A stretch of DNA of 64,000 nt from an uncultured Pelagibacteraceae bacterium (GCA_902635665.1 CACPOX010000001.1:82118-146117); one strand, 5' to 3'. Counted from the stretch's first letter, positions 38,657-48,967 are shown. Notes: generated from the sequence alone by a model not told the origin. Program-made: numbers and translations.

Positions 38657-39784
38657 TTATAGACTAGCTTTCATTGCTTCCCACTTCTCATTAATCTCAT
38701 CCTGGTTGTCTGCCCAGTAATCAGGGTTCATAAGAATGTGGCTTTTTAAGTTAGCTGGTGCTGTTGGCATATGTGGTACCATGTTTGTTTTACCATCTTT
38801 AAACCAAGGCTCTCCTGCTTCCATAATTGCAATTGAAGATTTTCTCCAAGGAGCGTAAGCAATGTATTTAGCACTTCCTGCTAAACCTTCTGTACTTGTC
38901 ATTTCTGCAAGTACTTTCATTGCATCACCACTAGCATAATTTGGACCATCTTTAACTAAAGCAAAATATTCATAGTCTAGAATTTGTGCATCCCAAACTT
39001 GAACAAGTGGAGTTCCTTCCATTTGCGCGTTAAAGAATCTACCATTCCAACCAGTAGCCATTACTACTTCACCATTAGCTAATAGTTCTGGCGGTTGAGC
39101 TCCAGCATTCCAGAATACACATCCACCATTTGGATCTGTGCATAGTGCTTTGATTTTATTTAATGCTCTATCAATACCAGCACCTTCCATTTTTCTGTAA
39201 AGTAAGTCTCCACCAGCTTGCGAACCACTAGCTTTTACTCCATCAGCAACCAATGCGATCTCTAAGTTAGACATAGCACCTTTGTAGATTGCTCTTTTTC
39301 CTGGAAATTTTTTAGTATTAAAGAAGTCTTTGATTGTTTTTGGTTTTGTATCACCAATTGTTGAATCATTATAAGCAAAGTTCCAAGAGTACAGAATGTT
39401 TCCAACTGCACATTTAGAGGGCATGCCAGTAAAGAAGTCTTGGCTTGCAGGTGTTCCATCTGGAGCCGGCAAGAAATCTTTATCAAAATCAAATTCGTGG
39501 AAAATACCTTCGTCACATCCAATAATTGTATCTTTTGCATACACATCCATGATGTCCCAAGTAATTTTTCCAGCTTCTTTTTGAGCTTTAATTTCTGATA
39601 ATCCACCAGTGTAGTCTACCCAATTAACCGGTATACCTAACTTTTTAGCAGTTGGATCACCATAACCCAATTTTTGTGACTCTGTGTAAGCTCCACCCCA
39701 AGACACTACAGTTACTGCAAATGCTGAAGTTGTTACAGAAAGTACAAAAGAAAGAGCAAGTAATAATTTACTTAATTTTTTCAT
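38657..39784 (-). CDS. ABC transporter extracellular solute-binding protein (PotD-like)
   Basis: Signal peptide MKKLSKLLLALSFVLSVTTSAFA, family-1 SBP sequence (VVSWGGAYTESQKLGYGDPTAKKLGIPVNWVDYTGG...). Confidence 0.87.
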   Translation of the reverse strand: MKKLSKLLLALSFVLSVTTSAFAVTVVSWGGAYTESQKLGYGDPTAKKLGIPVNWVDYTGGLSEIKAQKEAGKITWDIMDVYAKDTIIGCDEGIFHEFDFDKDFLPAPDGTPASQDFFTGMPSKCAVGNILYSWNFAYNDSTIGDTKPKTIKDFFNTKKFPGKRAIYKGAMSNLEIALVADGVKASGSQAGGDLLYRKMEGAGIDRALNKIKALCTDPNGGCVFWNAGAQPPELLANGEVVMATGWNGRFFNAQMEGTPLVQVWDAQILDYEYFALVKDGPNYASGDAMKVLAEMTSTEGLAGSAKYIAYAPWRKSSIAIMEAGEPWFKDGKTNMVPHMPTAPANLKSHILMNPDYWADNQDEINEKWEAMKASL

Positions 39785-39918
39785 TTATTCTCCTATATAA
39801 CGTTAACGTTTTTTTTTTATAAAATGAAAGTAAAACAATATAGCAAAGCTTAGTCAACAGCTGATTCCAGGCAATTTAGCTTGTTGTTTATTCAGTTTTT
39901 TATTAAAATTATTGATTA

Positions 39919-41004
39919 CTATTTTGGATCTAAAGCTCTACAGTCAACACTATTCCAGCCAATTTTAATTTCTTTTCCCTCTTTAATATCCATTCTGTTT
40001 GAACTATTTGGGACTTTAAGAATGAAATCCTTATTGCCTAATAAATCTACTCTTAATCTAGTATGATCACCGTGGTATATTACTTCTTCAATTTTTCCCT
40101 TATGATTGTTGTCCATATCTCTTTCTGGATCAATAATTGCTCTCTCTGGTCTTAAAGATACTGTAGTTTTGTCTCCTTTAGATTTTGCAACAATTGGATT
40201 AGCCATAATGTCTATCCCTGAATTTAATTTCACTTTACATTTATCTCCTGAAACATCTATTACTTCTCCACCAAATGTATTATTTTCTCCAATAAATTCT
40301 GCTACAAATGAATTTACAGGTCTTTCATATAATTCATCAGGGCTTGAAAGTTGTTGAACTTTTCCATCATTAAAGACTGCAATTCTATTTGACATTGTTA
40401 AAGCTTCGGTTTGATCATGAGTTACATATACCACTGTAACGCCAATATTCTCATGAATATGTTTAATTTCATACTGCATACTTTCTCTTAAATTTTTATC
40501 CAAGGCTCCCAGAGGCTCGTCCATAAGTACAAGTTTCGGATCGAATACAAGAGATCTTGCAACAGCTACTCTTTGTTGTTGACCACCAGATAATTGCATA
40601 GGCATTCTAGCTTCAAAACCTTGTAATGAAACCATAGACAAAGCTTTATCAACTTTCTTATCAGCTTCATCTTTCGGAATTTTTCTTACTCTTAAAGGAA
40701 ATGCTAAATTTTCATAAACAGTCATATGAGGAAACAGAGCATAATTTTGAAAGACCATACCAATACCTCTTTTATGAGGTGGAATATCTGAAATAACATT
40801 ATTATCTAAATATATTTGTCCATTAGTTGGTGTCTCGAAACCAGCCAACATCATTAAACAAGTTGTTTTACCAGAACCAGATGGTCCAAGCATTGTAACA
40901 AATTCACCCTCTTCAATATCTAAATTTAGTCCTTTGACGACCAGCTGCTTACCATCATAACTTTTATCAACATTTTCAAATCTTACAAAGTGATCATTAG
41001 ACAT
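39919..41004 (-). CDS. ABC transporter ATP-binding protein (PotA-like)
   Basis: LGPSGSGKTTCLMMLAG, LSGGQQQRVAVARSLVFDPKLVLMDEPLGALD, TOBE-like C terminus. Confidence 0.9.
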   Translation of the reverse strand: MSNDHFVRFENVDKSYDGKQLVVKGLNLDIEEGEFVTMLGPSGSGKTTCLMMLAGFETPTNGQIYLDNNVISDIPPHKRGIGMVFQNYALFPHMTVYENLAFPLRVRKIPKDEADKKVDKALSMVSLQGFEARMPMQLSGGQQQRVAVARSLVFDPKLVLMDEPLGALDKNLRESMQYEIKHIHENIGVTVVYVTHDQTEALTMSNRIAVFNDGKVQQLSSPDELYERPVNSFVAEFIGENNTFGGEVIDVSGDKCKVKLNSGIDIMANPIVAKSKGDKTTVSLRPERAIIDPERDMDNNHKGKIEEVIYHGDHTRLRVDLLGNKDFILKVPNSSNRMDIKEGKEIKIGWNSVDCRALDPK

Positions 41005-41043
41005 ACGACTTTAAAACATTTGTTAGATTGATAATCAAGCAAT

Positions 41044-42210
41044 TTATTTAATGTATAATTCTTTACTCATATTGCAAAATAACTCACTACCATTTTCAGT
41101 TACTCTTATTGCTTCAGAAGCTTCAACACCCCAATCTCCAAATTGCATAACAGCAATCATATGAAAACATACGTTGGGCTCTAAAATTGTCATATCTCCT
41201 TTGTATATATTAAGTGTATGTTCACCCCAATCAGGTGGATAGCCAATTCCAATTGAGTAACCTGTTCTAGACCTTTTTTCTATTCTATATTTATCTAAAA
41301 TTTTCCAAAATGCTTGAGCAACATCATCTGCAGTATTCCCTGGTTTGATAGCACTTATACCTGCATTTAAAGCTTCGATAGTTTTATTCATGGTATCAAT
41401 TTTTAACTGATTTGGTTTACCAAGAAGCACTGTTCTTGCCATTGGAGCATGATATCTCTTATATACTCCAGAAAGTTCTATAATTGTAGCTTCTCCTTCA
41501 ACAAATTTTTCTTGAGTTGCAGTTAAATGAGAAGCTGAAGTACCTTTACCAGTAGGAAGAAGTGTAGCAATACTCGAATATTCTCCTCCAAATTCCTCTG
41601 TTCCATAAAATAAAGTTTTTTGAATTTCTCCTACAGCATCGCATTGTCTAACACCTGGTTTGATAACATCTATTGCCGTTTTCATTCCTCGTTCTGAAAT
41701 TTTAGCTGCAGATTTCATAAATCCTATTTCAGCATCAGATTTTACTAATCTTGCCCAATTAACTAAACGATCACTGTCTTTAATTTTTGCATTTGGTAGA
41801 CCTTGCTTAATTTTTTCATAACAGTATGCTGTAAAATAATGAGCATCCATTTCTAAACCAATAGTTAATCTATCCCACTTTCTCTCCTTAATAATTTCAA
41901 CGAGGTTGTCGTAGGGATGTTTTGGCCATGTATGAATATATTCTTCATCGTAAACTAATATATTCTCGTGCTTTAAATATGTTTTAATGTAAGCTCCACC
42001 AGCATCTTGAGCTCTCACAAAACATAATGGTTCTTCAGCATTGACATGAACAATAGCGCATTGAGCGTAATAAAAAGACCAGGCATCATAACCAGTTAAG
42101 TAATTCATATTGTTTGTATCATGTGAAATTAAGAGTTCGATGCCTTTTTCTTGCATCATTTTTTGAACTTTTTTTAATCTTTGTTTGTATTCTTCTTTAG
42201 TGAACAGCAT
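41044..42210 (-). CDS. doeA: M24/creatinase-family hydrolase, ectoine hydrolase DoeA/EutD-like
   Basis: FTKEEYKQRLKKVQKMMQEKGIELLISHDTNNMNYLTGYDAWSFY...SRTGYSIGIGYPPDWGEHTLNIYKGDMTILEPNVCFH; recalled resemblance to DoeA. Confidence 0.65.
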   Translation of the reverse strand: MLFTKEEYKQRLKKVQKMMQEKGIELLISHDTNNMNYLTGYDAWSFYYAQCAIVHVNAEEPLCFVRAQDAGGAYIKTYLKHENILVYDEEYIHTWPKHPYDNLVEIIKERKWDRLTIGLEMDAHYFTAYCYEKIKQGLPNAKIKDSDRLVNWARLVKSDAEIGFMKSAAKISERGMKTAIDVIKPGVRQCDAVGEIQKTLFYGTEEFGGEYSSIATLLPTGKGTSASHLTATQEKFVEGEATIIELSGVYKRYHAPMARTVLLGKPNQLKIDTMNKTIEALNAGISAIKPGNTADDVAQAFWKILDKYRIEKRSRTGYSIGIGYPPDWGEHTLNIYKGDMTILEPNVCFHMIAVMQFGDWGVEASEAIRVTENGSELFCNMSKELYIK

Positions 42211-42956
42211 TAATTTACCTGAAATAACTTTCCAAACCCTTGAACCGAATTATTTTTTTTAATTTTAGTAAGTGTATCCCAGATTAAAGCCTGATTGCTT
42301 GATAAGACAACTGTATTTAATTTTTTTTCTAGTTTATCAATAATTTCTAAAACTGGTAAAGCTGTGCAAGATACAAATAGAGCATCAGCACCATTTAAAT
42401 CTATTTTAGATAAAACATCGAATAAATAATCTTGATCTACTTTGCCAATATCGTAATCATCTTGAATATCAAAGTATGAATTTGAAGAAACTTCAAAACC
42501 TTCACTTTTAAAGTAATCTAAAACATCATCATTTAATTTTTTGATATACGGCGTAAAAATTGAAACTTTATTAATATTTAATTTTTTTAATGCTTTAATT
42601 GCTGCAGTGCTTGGAGTTGAAACTTCTGCCATTGGTTTTGCAACTTTAACTTTTTGCTCTATTGAGTCATGTCCAGCAGCAATAGTTCCAGAGGTACATC
42701 CGTAAACAACACAATCCAAATCTTGATCAGGCAAGATATCTTTTGTTACATCGGTTACTTTATTAGACATTTTAATAAGATTTTCTTTCGTTAGAGGGTT
42801 GTAGCACTCAATTCGATTTACAAAAAAATCTATTTTTTTATCCTTGATTACATTAATAAAATCTTTTTCAATCATAAAATCACTAGCTAAAGCAATTAAG
42901 CCTACTCTTGGATTTGATCTGCCTATAAATTTAGGATCTATTTTTGTTGAAATCAT
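42210..42956 (-). CDS. Asp/Glu racemase superfamily, arylmalonate decarboxylase-like (EutA-like)
   Basis: VYGCTSGTIAAG, STPSTAAIKALKKLNINKVSIFTPY, LFVSCTALPVLEIIDKLE; stop overlaps doeA start. Confidence 0.65.
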   Translation of the reverse strand: MISTKIDPKFIGRSNPRVGLIALASDFMIEKDFINVIKDKKIDFFVNRIECYNPLTKENLIKMSNKVTDVTKDILPDQDLDCVVYGCTSGTIAAGHDSIEQKVKVAKPMAEVSTPSTAAIKALKKLNINKVSIFTPYIKKLNDDVLDYFKSEGFEVSSNSYFDIQDDYDIGKVDQDYLFDVLSKIDLNGADALFVSCTALPVLEIIDKLEKKLNTVVLSSNQALIWDTLTKIKKNNSVQGFGKLFQVN

Positions 42957-43013
42957 AATTTAAAAAGTGAATATATCACAAGTTCTTTAATAATCATTAA
43001 TATTAAAATAGGC

Positions 43014-43886
43014 ATGAATATAAAAGATACTTTCGTAGCATCCCTTGTGCCTATTTTTTTAGGCTTCGGTTTTGTAATTGCTAAACCTGCATTTGAGTCT
43101 TTTCCTCCTATTCTTTTAATGGGTATAAGATTTATGTTTGCTGCATCAATATTAATTTGGTGGTTTCCAATTCCAAAAGGATATTTAAAAAGAATATTTA
43201 CTGCATCATTAGTAGCGAATACCCTGCAATATAGCATTACGTATTCTGGCTTAGATTTAATTGATGCGTCTGCAGCTGTTCTTTTGGTTCAAACAGAAGT
43301 TCCGTTTGGAGTTATTTTCGCCTACTTTATTCTTAAAGAAAAACCAACTATTAGAGCTTTGATTGGTATAGCTATAGCGTTTATTGGTGTTTATATTTTA
43401 ACTGGATCTCCTAACTTGGATGGAAAATTTATTGGAATTGGTCTTACAATTTTAGGATCTGCTATATGGGCTCTTGGACAAGTTATGGTTAAACCTTTAA
43501 GTAAAGAAATAAATCCTTTAGCTTTAGTTGCTTGGTTGGCGTTATTCTCTGGACCAATTCTAGTAATGCTATCTGCAATAATTGATGGAGATACAATTAA
43601 TTATTTAACAAATGCAAAAAAAGATCATTGGATTATTGCAATTTATATTGGTTTCATAATGCAACCAATTACTTATGGCTGTTTCTATTATGTTTTAAAA
43701 AACAATCCACTTTATAAAGTTCTTCCAGTTGTCACTATGGGTATCCCACCAACAGGATTATTAGCTGCAATTTTTCTTTTAGGAGAAAAACCAACTCCAG
43801 AATTGTTTATAGGTGGAGCGATAATAATAATAGGTGTTATTTTAATTGTATTTAAAATAAATAAAAAAGAAGAGGAAATAAAATGA
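43014..43886 (+). CDS. EamA/DMT family transporter
   Basis: Ten-TM pattern, two EamA repeats (FVIAKPAFESFPPILLMGIRFMFAA; SAIWALGQVMVKPLS). Confidence 0.87.
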   Translation: MNIKDTFVASLVPIFLGFGFVIAKPAFESFPPILLMGIRFMFAASILIWWFPIPKGYLKRIFTASLVANTLQYSITYSGLDLIDASAAVLLVQTEVPFGVIFAYFILKEKPTIRALIGIAIAFIGVYILTGSPNLDGKFIGIGLTILGSAIWALGQVMVKPLSKEINPLALVAWLALFSGPILVMLSAIIDGDTINYLTNAKKDHWIIAIYIGFIMQPITYGCFYYVLKNNPLYKVLPVVTMGIPPTGLLAAIFLLGEKPTPELFIGGAIIIIGVILIVFKINKKEEEIK

Positions 43887-44824
43887 AAATAGGTTTTATT
43901 GGATTGGGCAATGTAGGAGGTAAACTAGCTGGGAGCTTAATAAGAAATAATTTTGACGTTACTGTTAGAGATATAGATGAAAATTTAACAAATTCATTTA
44001 AAATGCTTGGAGCTAAAGTTGCAATATCACCAAAACAATTAGCAGAACAATCAGATCTAATTATTACTTCTCTTCCTTCACCAGAAGTTTCCACAGAAGT
44101 TATGGAAAGTGAAGATGGAGTTTTAAATGGTTTGTCAGAAAATAAAATATGGTTAGAAATGAGTACAACAGATGAAAACGAAGTTAAAAGACTTGGAAGT
44201 AAGGTAATATCTAAAAAAGCTATCCCACTAGATGGGCCTGTAAGTGGTGGTTGTCATAGAGCTGCTACAGGTAATATTGCTATATTTGTAGGTGGAGAAA
44301 GAAAAGCTTTTGAAAAAATATTACCTGCATTAGCTGTAATGGGCAGAAAAGTATTACATACTGGTGAATTAGGTAGCGCTTCGGTTCTTAAAGTCATAAC
44401 AAATTATTTGGCATCAGTTCATTTAGTAGCTTTAGGTGAAGCATGGACTGTTGCGAAAAAATCAAATTTAGATCTAACTAAAGCATTTAAAGGTATAGCA
44501 GTTTCATCTGGGAATTCTTTTGTGCATGAAACAGAAAGTCAGGTTATTTTGAATGGCTCTTATAATATTAATTTTACAATGGATCTTGTTTTAAAAGATA
44601 CTAGTTTGTTTGATAATCTGGCTAAGAAATTAAATGCTCATTTAGAGATTTCTCCAAAGATAGTTGAGATATTTAAAGACGGTCAAAAAAAATATGGTTC
44701 AAGAGCATGGTCTTCGATGATTGTAAAAAGAATGGAAGATTTAAATAAAATTGATTTTAGGGCTGAAGGTTTTCCTGATGAGCTTGTGGATAATGAACCA
44801 GAAGAAAAAGGCTATGAAATTTAA
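43883..44824 (+). CDS. NAD-binding beta-hydroxyacid dehydrogenase (3-hydroxyisobutyrate dehydrogenase-like)
   Basis: MKIGFIGLGNVGGKLAGSLIRN, PLDGPVSGGCHRAATGNIAIFVGG, GSASVLKVITNYL; ATGA overlap with upstream gene. Confidence 0.87.
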   Translation: MKIGFIGLGNVGGKLAGSLIRNNFDVTVRDIDENLTNSFKMLGAKVAISPKQLAEQSDLIITSLPSPEVSTEVMESEDGVLNGLSENKIWLEMSTTDENEVKRLGSKVISKKAIPLDGPVSGGCHRAATGNIAIFVGGERKAFEKILPALAVMGRKVLHTGELGSASVLKVITNYLASVHLVALGEAWTVAKKSNLDLTKAFKGIAVSSGNSFVHETESQVILNGSYNINFTMDLVLKDTSLFDNLAKKLNAHLEISPKIVEIFKDGQKKYGSRAWSSMIVKRMEDLNKIDFRAEGFPDELVDNEPEEKGYEI

Positions 44825-44845
44825 TAAATATGCTAAGATTATTAA

Positions 44846-46279
44846 ATGTTAGATAAAAGAAAATTTTACATAAACGGTAAATGGGTTGACCCAAATGAAA
44901 AAAATGATTTTGAGGTAATCAACCCTTGTAATGAAGATCCTTGTGCAATTATTTCATTAGGTTCAAAAAAAGACACAGATAATGCTGTTAAAGCTGCGAA
45001 AACTGCATTTGAAACCTGGAAAGAAACTAGCAAAAAAGAAAGGTTAGATTTGCTCGAAAAATTACTAGTAGTATATAAAAAAAGATTTGGAGAAATGGCA
45101 GAGGCTATTTCACTAGAAATGGGTGCACCAATGGATTGGGCAACAGATGTTCAAACTGGATCTGGGCAAACACACTTGGAAGATTTTATTTTAAGACTTA
45201 AAGATTTTGATTTTGATGAACATTTTGATCAAAAATCTAATAACCACATTTATTATGAACCAATCGGAGTTTGTGGACTAATTACCCCATGGAATTGGCC
45301 AATCAACCAAATAGCTCTCAAGGTAGTTCCAGCATTTGCAACTGGATGCGCAATGATACTCAAGCCTTCAGAAATAGCACCTATTTCAGGAATGCTATTT
45401 GCAGAAATGATTGATGAAGTTGGATTTCCAAAAGGAGTATTTAATCTGGTAAATGGAGATGGTGTAGGAGTTGGAACTCAAATATCTAGTCATCCCGATA
45501 TTGATATGGTTTCTTTTACAGGCTCAACACGTGCAGGAAGATTAATTTCAAAAAATGCAGCTGAAACTATAAAAAGAGTTTGCTTAGAACTTGGTGGCAA
45601 AGGTGGAAATATAGTTTTTGCTGATAGTTATAAAAATGCAGTTAGAGATGGAATAAGAAATGTAATGAGTAATTCAGGCCAATCATGTGATGCTCCAACA
45701 AGAATGTTGGTTGAAAAATCTATTTATGAAAGAGCAGTAAATGAAGCAGTTGATGAGGCAAATAAAATAAAAGTAGATCAAGCATCGAAAAAAGGAGATC
45801 ATATTGGTCCTGTAATTTCGAAAACCCAATACGATAAAATTATAAATTTAATTGAAAGTGGAATATCTGAGGGAGCAACATTAGCAGCAGGAGGACCTGA
45901 ATTACCCAATGGCTTAAATAAAGGTTATTTTATTAAACCAACTATTTTCACAAATGTAACAAATGAAATGAGAATTGCAAAAGAGGAAATTTTTGGTCCA
46001 GTGCTTTCCATAATACCTTTTGAAAGTGAAGATGAAGCAGTAAATATTGTAAATGATACATCTTACGGTTTAGGAAATTATTTACAAACTGAAGATAGAG
46101 AGAAAGCTCATAGAGTTGCAAAAAAACTAAGATCAGGATGTGTTTATATCAATGGAAATGCAGCTGACGCTGGCACACCATTTGGGGGATATAGACAATC
46201 AGGAAATGGAAGAGAAGGTGGAGTTTGGGGGCTTGAAGAATATTTAGAAGTAAAAACTGTTACAGGCTGGAAGGATTAA
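44846..46279 (+). CDS. Aldehyde dehydrogenase family protein
   Basis: LELGGKGGNIVFADSY, NSGQSCDAPTRMLV, EIFGPVLSIIPFESEDEAV; paralogous to 30369-31805. Confidence 0.92.
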   Translation: MLDKRKFYINGKWVDPNEKNDFEVINPCNEDPCAIISLGSKKDTDNAVKAAKTAFETWKETSKKERLDLLEKLLVVYKKRFGEMAEAISLEMGAPMDWATDVQTGSGQTHLEDFILRLKDFDFDEHFDQKSNNHIYYEPIGVCGLITPWNWPINQIALKVVPAFATGCAMILKPSEIAPISGMLFAEMIDEVGFPKGVFNLVNGDGVGVGTQISSHPDIDMVSFTGSTRAGRLISKNAAETIKRVCLELGGKGGNIVFADSYKNAVRDGIRNVMSNSGQSCDAPTRMLVEKSIYERAVNEAVDEANKIKVDQASKKGDHIGPVISKTQYDKIINLIESGISEGATLAAGGPELPNGLNKGYFIKPTIFTNVTNEMRIAKEEIFGPVLSIIPFESEDEAVNIVNDTSYGLGNYLQTEDREKAHRVAKKLRSGCVYINGNAADAGTPFGGYRQSGNGREGGVWGLEEYLEVKTVTGWKD

Positions 46280-46979
46280 TAGTTTTAAACTCCAACATAT
46301 CTTCAAAAGTACACATTTCAGGTTTTGTAAAAGTAATTTTTGGAAATTTTTTACTAAAGTCTAAAGATAGTTTTTTATTAAATTCAATTAAATTTTTTAT
46401 TTCGATTTGATTAAGTTCTCTCAGGATATATGCCAAAGTAATATGAAAAGAATATCTTTGATGATTTTCAAATTTTATTTTTAATAAACTACTTAGCTCA
46501 TCTCTACAATTTCTTAAAATTTTTTCATCTTTCTCAGAAAATGGTTCTAAAATAATACTGTAACCACCAAAAAACATTTTTAGTTTAAGATTCAATTCTT
46601 CTGGAAATATATAATTTTGAATTCTTTTATTTAATTCAATAGCTATATCTTTGTAATCCATATCAGGGTCTATATCTGATGGCCAATTATTGGTGTTTTT
46701 TGTATTAAAATTGCAACAATCAAATAATGTCATATGAAAACTAGATGGAGGCAGATAGAAATAAGTTTTTTCAGGATTAAAATTTTCTATTTTTTTTTGA
46801 AATCTAGTTATCTGGTTAGATAAATCAGTGTTAAGAGGGATATTAGAAATTATTGTACATCCTGGAAATGGTAAAACATTTCCTTTGTCATCAAATTTAT
46901 TTTCTGCACCTTTTAAAGTATACCCTTCAAGTTTCCCTGCTAAAAATTTTTCCTCATTATTAACTATGTTTAAATCCAT
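46260..46979 (-). CDS. 2H phosphoesterase superfamily protein (DUF1868-like)
   Basis: Two HxT motifs: SSFHMTLFDCC and YSFHITLAYI. Confidence 0.7.
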   Translation of the reverse strand: MDLNIVNNEEKFLAGKLEGYTLKGAENKFDDKGNVLPFPGCTIISNIPLNTDLSNQITRFQKKIENFNPEKTYFYLPPSSFHMTLFDCCNFNTKNTNNWPSDIDPDMDYKDIAIELNKRIQNYIFPEELNLKLKMFFGGYSIILEPFSEKDEKILRNCRDELSSLLKIKFENHQRYSFHITLAYILRELNQIEIKNLIEFNKKLSLDFSKKFPKITFTKPEMCTFEDMLEFKTINPSSL

Positions 46980-46988
46980 TAAAATAAA

Positions 46989-47912
46989 CTAGAACCAGTT
47001 TATATTTTCCTTTTCACAAAGTTCCTTCAACCTTAGTGGATAATCTGTCATGATGCCATCTACACCGAACTCAATCATTTTTAACATTTCATACTCTTCA
47101 TTTACAGTCCATACGTTTACTGGCAAATCTTCTTGATGAGAAATATCGACTAGTTTTTTTGTAACGTCTTTTCGATACGGATGCCAAGCTTTTCCACCTT
47201 GGGACTTTATAATTTTTGGTAATTCATGATCTTCATAAAAAGGTAAAAAACTCATCCATGGGGATCTATTGTATATAGTTTTTTTAATTTTCATTCCCCT
47301 CACCTGTTGATAAGTTAAGTATGCTCTTGATATTTCAGGATATTGGTTTTTTATTTCTGTCAAAGTTCTCCAATCAAACGAAGAAACAATTATTTTGTCT
47401 TTTAAATTTGATGCATTTATCTCATCAACAACTAATTTTATGGTATCTTCGGGAGCTGGAGTTAAATTTTCTTCATCTGGCGTAGATTTAATTTCTAAAT
47501 TTATTAATAAGTTTTCAGATATATTTTTTGAGGACAGGTCCAATAATTCAGAAAGTTTTGGTATTCTCTGATTTTCTAAAGTTTTTTGATTAACAAATCT
47601 TCTTCCATATCTGGATAATTTATTTAGAGACCCTACATCAAACTTTACAAGTTCTTCATAAGTTAAATCAAAAATTTTTATATTTTCATCCTTTATCCAA
47701 TTTCCCTCATTATCTTTTGTAAAACTTGGATCTAATCTAAAGTCGTGAGTAATCACAGGAATAAGATCTTTTGAAATCAAAATATCTGTTTCGTATGCAT
47801 TAATATTGTTTTCAAATAAATATTTAAAACTTTCTAGAGTGTTTTCAGGAAGATCTCCTCTAGCTCCACGGTGACCATAAATTTTTATGTGATTTGGTTT
47901 CCTTAAAATCAA
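46989..47912 (-). CDS. ugpQ: Glycerophosphodiester phosphodiesterase
   Basis: IYGHRGARGDLPENTLESFKYLFENNINAYETDILISKDLIPVITHDF, VNVWTVNEEYEMLKMIEFGVDGIMTDYP. Confidence 0.92.
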   Translation of the reverse strand: MILRKPNHIKIYGHRGARGDLPENTLESFKYLFENNINAYETDILISKDLIPVITHDFRLDPSFTKDNEGNWIKDENIKIFDLTYEELVKFDVGSLNKLSRYGRRFVNQKTLENQRIPKLSELLDLSSKNISENLLINLEIKSTPDEENLTPAPEDTIKLVVDEINASNLKDKIIVSSFDWRTLTEIKNQYPEISRAYLTYQQVRGMKIKKTIYNRSPWMSFLPFYEDHELPKIIKSQGGKAWHPYRKDVTKKLVDISHQEDLPVNVWTVNEEYEMLKMIEFGVDGIMTDYPLRLKELCEKENINWF

Positions 47913-47914
47913 AT

Positions 47915-48967
47915 TTAATTAACTCTTTTGCCAGTACTTTTGTCAAAAATATAATATTTATTATTCTCAATATTTAGACTTAGATTAGCACCTGTTTTAA
48001 TAGTTTGATTTCCTGGACACCTATAACAAAAGTCTTTTTTATCTTTCAATTGACCATAAACAAGATTATCCGAACCAAGTTGTTCCACTAAGTCTACTTT
48101 TAAATTAATTAAACCATTTTCAGTTTGACTTAAATGCTCAGGTCTTATTCCTAATGTAACATCTCCCTCATAGTCACTATTAATATCTTTAATTTCAAAA
48201 CCTTCTGCAGATAATGTTTTATTTTTTAAATTACCATCTAAAAAATTCATTTGCGGTGATCCAATAAAACCAGCAACAAATAAGGATTTTGGATTATCAT
48301 ATATCTCGATAGGAGTTCCAAGCTGTTCAATAATTCCATTGTTAATTACTGCTAATCTATCAGCAAGTGTCATGGCCTCAACTTGATCATGTGTAACAAA
48401 TATACTGGTTACTCCTACTTTCTGCTGAAGTTTTTTAATTTCAAGTCTCATCTGAATTCTTAATTTTGCATCTAAGTTTGAAAGAGGCTCGTCAAATAAG
48501 AATATTTTTGGATTTCTTACAATTGCTCTGCCCATTGCAACTCTTTGTCTTTGACCTCCAGATAACATTGAAGGTTTTCTCTGTAAATAATCTGAAATTT
48601 GTAACAGCTTAGCTGCATCATTTACTTTTTGCTCAATTGTTTCTTTGTCAATTCCTCTGTTTTTTAGACCATAAGCCAAATTATTATAAACATTCATATG
48701 TGGGTATAATGCATAGTTCTGAAACACCATTGCTACATCTCTTTCAGATGGATCAACTTCATTCATTAATTTTCCATCAAGATTGATATCGCCCTCTGTA
48801 ATATCCTCTAAACCTGCAACCATCCTTAATAAAGTTGATTTTCCACATCCGCTAGGTCCTACAAAAACCATAAATTCTCCTTCATCAATACTTAATGAGG
48901 TTTCATGAACAGCCTTAGTTCCGTTTGGGTAAATCTTAGTCACATTTTTTAAATCTAAAAAACTCAT
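47915..48967 (-). CDS. ugpC: sn-glycerol-3-phosphate-type ABC ATP-binding protein
   Basis: VGPSGCGKSTLLRMVAGLEDITEG, LSGGQRQRVAMGRAIVRNPKIFLFDEPLSNLDAKLR. Confidence 0.88.
   Translation of the reverse strand: MSFLDLKNVTKIYPNGTKAVHETSLSIDEGEFMVFVGPSGCGKSTLLRMVAGLEDITEGDINLDGKLMNEVDPSERDVAMVFQNYALYPHMNVYNNLAYGLKNRGIDKETIEQKVNDAAKLLQISDYLQRKPSMLSGGQRQRVAMGRAIVRNPKIFLFDEPLSNLDAKLRIQMRLEIKKLQQKVGVTSIFVTHDQVEAMTLADRLAVINNGIIEQLGTPIEIYDNPKSLFVAGFIGSPQMNFLDGNLKNKTLSAEGFEIKDINSDYEGDVTLGIRPEHLSQTENGLINLKVDLVEQLGSDNLVYGQLKDKKDFCYRCPGNQTIKTGANLSLNIENNKYYIFDKSTGKRVN

Noticed and set aside
39799-39810. AACGTTAACGTT palindrome upstream of the PotD-like gene, with TAACGTTA upstream of ugpB
   Set aside because: Short and AT-rich; only two partial matches, not enough to claim a shared operator
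46260-46279. 20-nt convergent overlap of the ALDH and 2H phosphoesterase genes
   Set aside because: Small convergent overlaps are common in streamlined genomes; not evidence for a special mechanism
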